DNA of 64,000 nucleotides from NCBI GenBank assembly GCA_015179125.1, contig WHVA01000101.1:62001-126000 (forward strand), in the 5' to 3' direction. This stretch comes from Gautieria morchelliformis. Lineage: Eukaryota; Basidiomycota; Agaricomycetes; Gomphales; Gomphaceae. A program made the translations under genes and the position numbers. Of the stretch, positions 8,480 through 17,972 are shown piece by piece (positions within the stretch are counted from its first letter, which is position 1; every line of letters begins with the position of its first letter). The notes below the pieces were generated by a model, which saw nothing but the letters and a program-made list of their open reading frames with translations, was not told the origin of the DNA and made no database searches.

Positions 8480-10141
8480 CGGAAGTCGCCATCTCGACCC
8501 CATATTAGGCCATGTGAACTAAATGGAAGCACAACTATCATCGAATTACCTGTATCCAGCCGACAGTCTATTCGCCCTCTGCTCGACACATTCTATGCAT
8601 TAGCATCAAAGGTATGTTACTTTTCATCCAGTGGAGGTCATATTTGACATCTCTTTTCAGATGGCAGACACTCTGTCATCCAGGATCGACGATGCGCAGG
8701 GCGACGCCATTGAAGAGGACGTTCAGTGGTGGGCAAACCGATTCAGGTGCGTGCTGAAAACTTGTCTATTTGGCCGCAAATACTGATCCGAGTCTACTCG
8801 TCACTCAGTCTCAACAGCATAGGCCTAGCCTGATTTTCATATGATTTCAAGTCCATGAAGCGACAGTTCGCTAGTAGCAGCATTGGAAGCGCTTACCAAC
8901 ACGTCCCATAACTTTTCGTCTTTTGTAATGAAGGCCCTTTTTTTCACGTTTCCTAGCATCCTTAAAAGTACGCATTCCCAATTTTCCCTCCCATCTTAGC
9001 TGCTGATGTCGCTGTAGTTCCCTCAGAGAAAGGAAAGTACATCCGGAACACTCGATAAGAGCTTGGGAAAGTGGCCACGCAGATGTGGAACGAGGCTAAA
9101 GCTGCCAATGCCGTTGATGGGAAGACCCTCATGTCATTGATGAGTATGTCCTGTGCTTCTCTGAATTCCTGTATTGGCTGCTGATCGATGCAACGTAATA
9201 GTGAGAGCCGACCGCGAAGCCGGTACTAACGGGATGAGTCCAGATGGGATTCCAGCCCAATTAAAAATGCTCGTGCAAGCCGGCTACGAGACTGTGGGCT
9301 GCACGGTTGCAGTGCGTAGGCGTCTGTCTCAAATAATATACCGCCAACTCATCATATTCGTGCTTCCAGTGGGCCCTGTACAAGCTTGCAGCCCATCCGG
9401 AGAGCCAGGCGCGAGGAAGTAACTGCCAGTGCTGCAGAACCCATTTACGATGACCTCCTGGAAAGAGTCCCATACCTCGACGCAGTCCTCAAAGAGTGTC
9501 TTCGTCTCCACCCTGCGATTATTGAACTAACCCATGTTGTGAGCCTCGTGTCTATTTCCCAGCCAGCTGAAAGCTGACCCACGACCCTCACACGTGTCTA
9601 GTCCGCAAAAGACAATGTCGTCCCACTTTCAAAGCTGCTCTCTGGAACGATGGCACGCGAAATGGTGCTCCCACGCAGCACCGTCATCAACATTCCTGTC
9701 AACATCCTACATACTGATCCGGAGTTCTGGGGCGCCGATGCTGCTGACTTTAGGCCAGAACATTGGCTGGAAATGGAGGCTGATAAGAAAGAGGGACGTG
9801 CGGTGCGTCGGAAAGAGCTCTTTGCATTCAGGTGTGTGCACTCTGCACGATTCTTCTATCCTGTCTACATCGACTGATGCCACGTCTAGTTTCGGTCCAC
9901 ATAAATGTCCAGGTCGCCAGTTCGCCCTGATCGAAATGAAGGTACTCTTCATCTTCTGCGATTACGAATCGCAGCTAAGGACGCTTCACAGGCTTTGGTC
10001 GCGATTCCGTTGCGCCAGCTCAACTTATCTGTAGTACCTGAAAAGCCAATAGAACCTTTCATGAGCTTCGTTGTACGGGCGCGCGTGCAGGGTCGGACAG
10101 CAAGCGAATTGCCGCTTCGCATATCGAAGATCACAGAATAA
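8480..10141 (+). pseudogene. Cytochrome P450 pseudogene 2, N-terminus missing
   Basis: The exons follow fungal P450 order: LLDTFYALASK and MADTLSSRIDDAQG, VQWWANRF, LNSIGLA then FSYDFKS, IPSEKGKYIRNTR, DGKTLMSLM, the oxygen-binding I-helix AGYET (near 9285), ECLRLHP as the ExxR motif (near 9495), DADFRPEHW-like DFRPEHW, and the haem-binding loop FGPHKCPGRQFAL (near 9893-9930). The C terminus reaches a stop at 10141. In-frame stops occur after IGLA (near 8830) and after RNTR (near 9055). The membrane anchor and first 150 or so residues are gone, because hAT sequence abuts the first recognisable codons. The haem cysteine survives, but no functional enzyme can be made. Confidence 0.85.
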
Positions 10142-10569
10142 ACCCCCTCTAAGTATCACTCTTATTTGCACTAGCACTCGCATTTTGTCTTCATTGTGTC
10201 TCTAACAAGCACTGTATCGCCATCCGACCCTTATTGATTTAGTATCCAACATGTAGTATATGTTTCACGCGCCGGTATTGAGCCTACAGAATAAAAGTTC
10301 CTTCGTAGGCGACCTTGAAGATCCATTCGAACATCTAATTCGTTGACACGACACACAATAATACTAAATGCGTCAAACTGGTCCCTGTCATGATACAGTT
10401 GGGTACAAGTTCTTCATGCTATGAGTGCACGGAGAATTAGCAGTGTCGTGGCACATCTATGACAGCAAAACCCCTCATATACTGCTCAGGTAACGTGAGT
10501 GAATAGAACAAAGATTGAGTACACTGCAGTTACAGACTCGTGCTTCCCACAGTAGCATATCCTCCAGTC
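10142..10569. other. Spacer between P450 relic and Tc1 transposase
   Basis: No gene was found. The expected second terminal repeat of the Tc1/mariner element (a CAGGTGTA-type end) was looked for here and not seen, so the element is probably truncated on this side. Confidence 0.45.
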
Positions 10570-11773
10570 CTACAGATAACCCGAGTCCTTCATCCACCCT
10601 TGCGCGTGTCTCGGTGTAATTTGATCCAGTGCCTCGTACAGAAACATGAAAGGTCGGGCCTTCTCTTTACTTGCCACGCAGGCGCGGAACTCAGCACCGT
10701 GACGTCTGAGGTGAGCTTTGATAAAGGAAAATGATTCTTCTATGGGGTTGAGATCGGGTGAGTATGGCAGAAGATATACTAGCTTGACGCCTCTGCAAAC
10801 ATATGACACTATTAGACACTGCTTGCGCAAACAGAGAGTCAGTAAGATACCTTTTGGCACACAGGACCTTGACCTCAGGTACGTGATGTATGGCACAATT
10901 ATCCATAACGAGAACACTTCGAGGTGCCGGATAGGGGTTCATGACCTCTAACAGACCTTCAAGAAACGCAAGAAACGCGTCACCATCGTATGCCCCCAAC
11001 TTGATGTCACTATATATAATGCCATCTTGTGATAGTGCCGGAAGGATTGAAAATCTAAAACAATGTCAGTGATACATTAAAGAGAATTGTATACAGATCG
11101 TCACCTCTCGCCTCTTTGGAAGCGTGCCCGAACTCGGGGTCGGCAGCCCTTAGAAGCCCATCCCATTAGCCTGTAAGTTGTGCGAAGATCTATTGCACTT
11201 TCATCCGTAAAAACTAGCCGTTCGGGTGGCTCAGCACCGATGTATAACTGGAAAGCCATCCGTGAACCTTCACAGCGCTCTGCGGCTGCCCGGGAAAGCT
11301 GGATTGGAAGGAATAAAGATTGTGTGCTCCTGCAGGATTTAACACTCACCTTCTTTCTTTGCAAACCAAGACTATGGAGTGTCCTCCATACAGTTGAAAT
11401 ACTTACTGTAATGCCATGCTGCACTTCTAGCTCTTCAATGAGTTCATCAAGGTAAAGGTCGGGCGAGCGTTCAAGAAGTGTGAGAAGAAACTATTATAAA
11501 ATAAGCTATAGCCAAACTCAGGTACAAACAGCTTACTTCAACCTGAGTTGGCGACATCTTTGGACTACAAGAGAGCCGTCTTGGCTCTGCTACAACATCG
11601 CCGATATCATGCCAGAGCTTGATTGTGCGCTGAACAACACGCAATGACATATCAAGGTCAATGGCAATCTGAGTTGATTTCTTTTGAAGCTTGAATTTCT
11701 GGTGTATAACTCGATCCCGCAAGTCCTTGCTGTAATGGCGGCGAATGGGACGAGGGTTGAGAGGGCGAGGCAT
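10570..11773 (-). CDS. Tc1/mariner (IS630-type) DD34E transposase, apparently intact
   Basis: This is the enzyme that cuts and reinserts its element at TA sites. The start at 11773 gives MPRPLNPRPIRRHYSKDLRD, an N-terminal helix-turn-helix region. Four GT-AG introns can be placed at 11536-11491, 11349-11299, 11104-11055 and 10850-10793. After removing them, 332 codons read without a stop. The catalytic residues are visible: Asp in VFTDESAID, Asp in LVMDNCAIHH, and Glu in PYSPDLNPIEE, 35 residues after the second Asp (DD34E spacing). The 51-nt intron at 11349-11299 is itself in frame and stop-free. The 5' flank matches the solo end at 1390-1702. Whether it is active cannot be judged, because only one element end was found. 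Confidence 0.85.
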
Positions 11774-11862
11774 GCAGATGACCACATACAGTGTTTCCGA
11801 AAGTTCCCGAAACAATGGTCAAACTTTGACTTTTCTTAGCTAAGTGTCAACAACATCAACTT

Positions 11863-12170
11863 GCCATTATTCTATCTAGACTGGTACCTATGAAGAATAT
11901 GTAGTTATTTATTAATGCAAACCTTTGGATGCTCACAAAAGGGTGTTTGACCACCCAGCCTAGTGGCCAAAAATGAAAAACTCAAAAGTTTGTTTTACTT
12001 GGATTTCATACATCTGTGCCCTAGCTATGATCAACATATGTTCATGTACAAAATCTCAAGGCAATCCAAGCAGAAGCTAGTGAGAAATCCTTGTTCGAGT
12101 TTTGCGCGCTAAAATGGAATCAAATTTGACGCGCGCCTTACGTACTGCAAACAGGTGTAAAAATCAGCGA
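11863..12170 (-). mobile_element. 5' flank/terminus of the Tc1/mariner element (mirrored repeat B, right copy)
   Basis: Read on the minus strand the block starts TACACCTGTTTGCAGTACGT at about 12170 and runs toward the transposase ATG. It is about 300 bp and matches 1390-1702 in inverted orientation, which fixes the outer border of the element on this side. Confidence 0.75.
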
Positions 12171-12303
12171 ACGGCCATCTGTAACGTGTTGACAAGTGAG
12201 ATAGCACAATTGTGCCCACCCCCACTATTCCCAATGGGATATAAGACAGTTACTTGGTGATTAAGCATTTCTAACTAGCTAGGGAGCTCAAGAGACATAT
12301 GGT

Positions 12304-12467
12304 CTAGTAGATTGTTATAATGAGTGAAGCCGTAGAGTGTGTGTGGCTGGTGGTAGAGATGGCGGGAGACGGCCCCCCTAGCGTGGCATCTTGGTACAAG
12401 CCCCTTCTCTGGAAGGTGCTCGCGGAGCGTGAACTTTGAGTCGGAGATGGGGCTTGTGCCGAACCTA
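12304..12467 (-). repeat. Mirrored repeat A, right copy
   Basis: This is a diverged inverted copy of 672-830. The shared words include GGGGCTTGTACCAAGATGCC and CTAGGGGGGCCGTCTCC on the minus strand. The copy directly follows an intron-like 3' end (TTTTGTAG) on the minus strand, so repeat A may be the last exon of an unidentified gene. Confidence 0.7.
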
Positions 12468-12645
12468 CAAAAGTGTTAACTGCAGTTACAAAAAAGGTTT
12501 TGAATAGGTGAAAATTTCCCAACTGTTTTTTCAACTCCACCCAAGTCACGCCGTGACCACTGGCCATGTCAAGGGTCCAGATGGCAATGTAGCTTCCCAT
12601 TCTGCTTGCTGCCCATTTTTCGTCCTTCACGACGACCTGCAAAAT
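12468..12645 (-). pseudogene. Unidentified exon-like fragment
   Basis: After a TTTTGCAG acceptor near 12641 the minus strand encodes VVVKDEKWAASRMGSYIAIW then TLDMASGHGVTWVELKK. It is then followed by a TTTTGTAG acceptor into repeat A. The composition looks coding and the segment may be one exon of a captured host gene. No family was recognised. Confidence 0.35.
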
Positions 12646-12673
12646 AATGCGTAAGATGTTGGTTCCGGGTTGT

Positions 12674-12886
12674 TGTAAATAACCCGTGTATCTACATGTA
12701 CATTAGTTATTACATAATCCCAGTGGGCCCCTTAGGGACCCACTGTATAGTTTATGCGTGGGAACCGGCTAGCGGTCCCCATCGCATCTTACCCTTACAC
12801 TGTCACTACGTAGCATCAGAATACCACACATTGGTCAAGTTCTGTCGTGCTCTTGTGACTTAAGGCTTAAGATAGACATCTTTACA
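12674..12886 (+). repeat. 5' LTR of the Gypsy element
   Basis: It runs from TGTAAATAACCCGTG to GACATCTTTACA. It contains an internal GGGCCCCTTAGGGACCCACT near-palindrome and a probable promoter TATAGTTTATGCG. It aligns along its whole length with the 3' LTR at 19983-20197. Confidence 0.9.
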
Positions 12887-13024
12887 CCTTTTTGAACTAT
12901 CCTGCTGTTGATCGCCACGCGACCAACCGATAGTGGATTCGAAGAAATCTTGAAAAAGATCGCTGCGTCGACGACTAAACATCGTTGAGACCCTCCAGTA
13001 GACCTTCTACTGTCAGCTGCGAGC

Positions 13025-15310
13025 ATGATGATTCCAGGCAGTCGAAGACGGACACGAGCGACGAGCTTGAGGTCCACGCCCCAGGCGCAGCCCAGCGACA
13101 CGACGGCTGATGCCATCCTGGACCAAGAGAACAGGATGATAGAAGACGGAGAGATCTTAGATCTCACCGCCCTCATCCCCTCAGTAGAGGACGAGGAAAA
13201 CCCCGACCACGTCTTGTCGAGCGTGGCTGAGGAAGAGACGATGCCGGGCGACGAGCCGGCGCCGCCCCCCCATCTCTCTCTGCCCAAGGACAAAGGAAAG
13301 GGCAGAGAAGTCTCGCCATCATCAGACGGTAGAGCAACAACGTCGAGGCGGGCACAAAGCCACGACTCAAACCGACGCTCACGAAGTAGAGCGACGACGA
13401 TCGTCCCTGAAGGAGGATGACGGCAAAAAAGACGAGCCCCAGACGATCGCCAGGACTCGGAATACTCGAGCTCTAGTCACAAGAGCTCGAGGGCTCACGC
13501 CATCGACCACAAGACGGCAGAGGCCCTGAACAAACAGGTGCAGGCTGCGCTGCACCGAAGTACACTGATGCGCCACAAGCACGATCGGCTGGCATCGCAG
13601 CTTGACAATGTCGCCGCCGCCCTAATGGCAATTGGCAAGGAACTCCACCAGCCGGAGGAGGTCAGGCTGCAAGACGCAGCCACGCTGGAGGACGTCCAGA
13701 AAGCACTCCGCCCACGCGGGGAACGCGACATAACTCGTCCGAGCTCGCGACAGTCCGCAGCCAACGAACGCAGTCGCGACGTGGAAGACCTGCGCCGAAA
13801 GGAGTGAGACAAGCAGCCAATGCCGCCGCCAGCCATCCCAGTTGAACAGGACGTAAGGTTCGGGAACGAACCTCAAGAACAACCGGCTGCCCCAACGGAC
13901 AGCCGTAAAACCATCCAACAGATGTTAGGGATCAGATCACCTCAGAGCCTGACTCTGAAATGACGACAGAGAGCTTAGAGCTCGGAATCGCACACTGGCA
14001 GCGTAAAGAAGCCGCAGCCATGCGCGCCACACACGGGCACTCGAGCTACTAGTGAAAAACGCTGAAGAGACAGTGGCCCACAGCCACACCGCTCAGCTGC
14101 CCGACAGCAGCTCACGCAAGCCGTACAGGCGCACGGCAGCGCACGCAGCCTACAACAGCAGCCTGCGGATCCGCAACATGGGACTGACCGGGGACACCAG
14201 GCACAAAACGCCCCCGGAACTGAGAGCACAGAATGCCCCCGATCCCGAGCCCGATCCGGGCCCGGGGCCCGTCAGGGCATCTCCGTGTGGTATCACAACC
14301 GCCGAGCGATCCATGGCCCCAACGGAAGGCCAGGGAATCCCTGACCAGGCCGACGTGGTACCAATGGAGCCGTACGACGGGATCACATGGATGATCCACC
14401 TGGCGTTAGCAGACGCCGCGGACACAGACCCAGGGAAGTCTGTGCTAGCGAAAGCCGGCGTAAAATTGGCTCACCCCAAGCCATATGCCAGGGGATCTGA
14501 CCTCGAAGAGTTTGAAATCTTCGTGGCAGCCATCCTACGATGGCTAAAAATGAATTGCCTCCTAGGGCCAACCAGCATTGACATGCAGGTTGGCTATGTG
14601 GGCACTCGCCTCACCGGCGAAGCCCAGGAGTGGTTCCTTCGAAATGTTGAACGCTTCGATCGCCAGGTCCGCACTGGACGCTGGAAACCGTGATGCAAGG
14701 CCTTCAAAAAAGGTTCCTGCACACACTGACGTACCATCATCACGCATCGAATAAATTCAACGCGGTCATGCAAGGCATGAAAACCGTTCAGGAGATGCTG
14801 AACGAGCTCACGAAATACGTGGCACGTATGATACAGCCGCAGATGAGTACACGTTCCGGAGACGGTTCGTATCGGCGCTGGCCGGCAACGAGGTCCCAAA
14901 AAGGCTATAATGCCGAGAGCAGCTCAATAGAGCAACTCTTCGAGGCGGCCCGGATGATCAGGAGGCATCCCATACAACATGGGGATGCGCAGCACAGAAA
15001 GCGGGCAGCAACGGCAAGCGCTGCCCGGCTCACAGGGAGCAAGCCATTGACACAAAGGGCCTGACCAGGCCCAGCCTGTTGCAAGAAGCGGAACAGGACA
15101 ACGGCTACCGCCCTCATCCCAGCACAAGCTGGACGCCCGCCTGAAGCTAAACAGCCTCAAGTGTCAGGGTCGTCCCCCGACATGCCCCACCGACGAAAAC
15201 GGCGGGCCGGCCTAACATAGGCCCAGCGGCAGCCAAAGCAACACCACATGCTTTGAATGCGGCCAACCTGGCCACAAGAAGGCAGAGTGCCCCCGCTTAG
15301 GTCCGGTATA
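13025..15310 (+). pseudogene. Gypsy gag region, frameshifted, with CCHC zinc knuckle
   Basis: Segments in changing frames make up a Gag polyprotein. They comprise a charged N-terminal part (13025-13420), a helical part rich in Ala, Gln and Leu (13490-13806), a capsid-like domain (about 14330-14690, ITWMIHLALADAADTDPGKS, LTGEAQEWFLRNVERFD) continuing in another frame to about 15060, and the nucleocapsid zinc knuckle CFECGQPGHKKAECP at 15246-15290. At least four frame changes or stops interrupt it, so no full Gag can be made from this copy. Gag would package the element RNA. Confidence 0.8.
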
Positions 15311-15439
15311 AGGACAGCGGCATGAGGCACGACGGTGAAGCCGGGATCCGGAACGGATCTCGGTCAAATTCTCTTCAACAATTGATGAAGAGGGGAGGTG
15401 ATCCCCAACCCAAGACACTCCGGACAACGAGATGCCCCA

Positions 15440-16110
15440 CTGAAGAATGGACCCAGAGCCGTCCCAATACTATGAATGGGACGAGGAGGTGGAGGACACC
15501 ACCTACAGGTCTAGCGCGATCAGATTCGCACTGGAAGACGAAACCGCCACGAAGGTTATGGCGGCATGCACATCGGTCACGCCAGACAAGGTGGCCGAGC
15601 CGGTGTATCACCACCGAAGCAAACACAGGACGTGGCCGACGCGTCCGCGCAGTGAGAACCGTACCCTATCGGGGTACTGGGAAATAAACGGCATAAAAGC
15701 CCACTGCCTGCTGGATAGCAGCAGCGAAGGGGTACTGCTATCCCCCAATTCACGCGAGCTACAGGGATGAAGACATTCTCCCTGGAGCAGCCAATCGCGC
15801 TGCAGCTAGCCTGCATAGGCAGCCGTTCCACGATCAACTATGGAACGAACACGAGCATCAAATTTGGTCGTGGGACATACGACGAATATTCAACGTAGCG
15901 AACGTCGAATATTACGACGCGATCTTAGGGACACCGTTCCTAAGGAGATTCGGCATAACCCTGGAATTCTCGAGCCCAGGGACGATCGCAAGGGAAACGA
16001 AGTGATCCCCATGGGCAAGGTCTCATTCGACGACGACGAATCGAAGAACGAGGACAAAGGGCCACGGGTGAGCATGACCACCCAGGCGCCGAAGCGGAAC
16101 CTGGCTCATT
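15440..16110 (+). pseudogene. Gypsy protease-like region, degraded
   Basis: The frames give GYWEINGIKAHCLLDSSSEG then VLLSPNS, and further on a segment with EYYDAILGTPFLRRFGITLEF. This pattern is that of a retropepsin-type aspartic protease. The usual D-(S/T)-G active site reads DSS here, and the frame breaks near 15760 and again after 16000. The normal role would be cleaving the Gag-Pol polyprotein. Confidence 0.65.
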
Positions 16111-16259
16111 GAAGCCAGGAGGACGAGTCGTCCCACGACTCGTCCTCGAACTCACCCTACAGCCGTAGGGAGAGATGCTCTCACCTAACGGTGAAAGCGA
16201 TGGGAAAGAAGAAAGCGGGCCCGTGTGCCACGGGACCTAATAGACGCCAACAGCGCCTA

Positions 16260-17853
16260 ATGGCATCTAAGCCAACCACTACCATCATCCTCACAGATGA
16301 TGACCTTCCTCACCTCCGTGAGGAATGGATGGAAAGAATCACTGACCTAGTCAGTGGAATTCCATTAGAACTCCCACCACTATGGGAGATCAACCACGAG
16401 ATCAACCTCATCTATCCCAACAAGCACATGCAGTATCGACTACCGAAATGCCCCGAACACTTCCGAGAGGAATTGTCGACTAAGAATCAGCTCAAAAGAG
16501 ACGTCATTGCTGTCCCCCGCTCTGTTCTTCAGGGGGGAAGGAAGCTGATCGAAATTATCATCAATCGGGCACATCAGCTAGTCAGCCACTACGGCCATCT
16601 GAAGACTTCGAACTACGTTCGAAGAGCATATTGGTGGCCGGGCATCAGCCCAGACATAGAAGCATTCTGCACATCGTGCGTGAGGTGTCAAATGACGAAA
16701 ACCGGACCACAACGGCCCAAAGGCTTACTACACAGCCTACCCATTCCAGAGAGGCTGTGGCAGTCGATTGGCATCGACTTCATGGGGCCCCTACCCAATC
16801 CAACGACTGTGACTACCATCAGGTAGTCATCGACCGACTAATGTCGCTCGTACACCTCGTACCAACCATGACGAGCGTGTCAGCCAAGGGAGTAGCCTGG
16901 CTGTTTCTGAAGGAGGTCATCCAACTCCACGGAGTTCCCAACTCCATCGTCTGGGAAGAGACTCGAAGTTCACGTCAATCTTCTGGCATGAACTACTGCG
17001 ACTCATGGGGACTAAGCTCCTCATGTCAACTGCCTTCCATCCCCAAATGGATGGAGCAACCGAGCGGGCAAACCGCTCGATCGGCCAGATGTTGTGCGCG
17101 GTCGTCAGAGACGATCAGAAGGATTGGGCATTGAAATGCCCAATGGTTGAGGTCGCCCTCAACAGCAATGTCAGCACAACCACAGGGTTCGCACCTTTCG
17201 AGCTGAACCACGGCTATATGCCACGGATAGACCTCCCCATAGCCGTGGACACCCCGTTCAAGGGGGTAGCCCGGTTCGCACATCAGGCAAAATGGAACCT
17301 GATGGTGGCACACAATGCAATCATAGAGCATCAAGTGACGCAAACGTTTCACGTAAATAAGAAACGTATGGCGAGCGACAGGTATGCGGCCAACGACCGC
17401 GTCTACCTTTCGACACAAAACCTAACTCTCCCGAAAGGAAGAGCCAGAAAGCTAGTCCCGCGGTACATCAGACCGTACCGCGTCGTCGAGGCTCACAACG
17501 ACGCCTCGACGGTGACCCTTGATCTTCCCGACGAGCTGAAAAGCCGTCGCATTTCACCGGTCTTCCATTCCAGCCTCGTACGGCGATACGAGGCTAACAA
17601 CGACGAATTGTTCCCTCGTCGTGAGGCCAAGTCATTTTATGACTTCGGAGTGAATGACGACGAGGAGTGGCTCGTCGACGAGATTATCGCACATCGATGG
17701 ATAAACTCAACGGACCTGGAGTTCCAGGTCCGTTGGACCCTAGGCGACGTGACATGGGAACCCATGTCATCCTGCAAGGACCTTGAAGCCCTAGATAGCT
17801 ATCTAGAGCTTCGGGGGGTGGGCAAGCCACGGGACCTCCCCAGACGCTGCTAG
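16260..17853 (+). pseudogene. Gypsy pol remnant: RT lead-in fused to integrase and chromodomain
   Basis: IPLELPPLWEINHEINLIYP and YRLPKCPEHFREELSTK match the sequence just before the RT palm. The next residues, NQLKRDVIAVPRSV, are already the lead-in to integrase. The RT core (no Y-x-D-D) and RNase H are therefore missing. The integrase zinc site follows (H...H, CTSCVRCQ), then the first catalytic Asp (SIGIDFMGPLP), a frameshifted segment where the second Asp should be (near 16950), and the Glu in HPQMDGATERANRSI. The 17005-17853 part is one open frame ending in a chromodomain (EEWLVDEIIAHRW, FQVRWTLGDVTWEP). The frame also breaks near 16826. Confidence 0.88.
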
Positions 17854-17972
17854 ACGCGTCTGTCACGTGCAGACCACGTGATGCGCCGGCCACGGCGCGG
17901 TTAAATTTTTGCCTCGGATCTTTCCGAGGGCGCATCGCTTCTTGGAAGCTAATCACCATCATCCCCACGAAG

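Noticed and set aside
12835..14900. Minus-strand frames across gag
   Set aside because: They are antisense to gag. The plus-strand capsid and zinc-knuckle sequence explains the openness.
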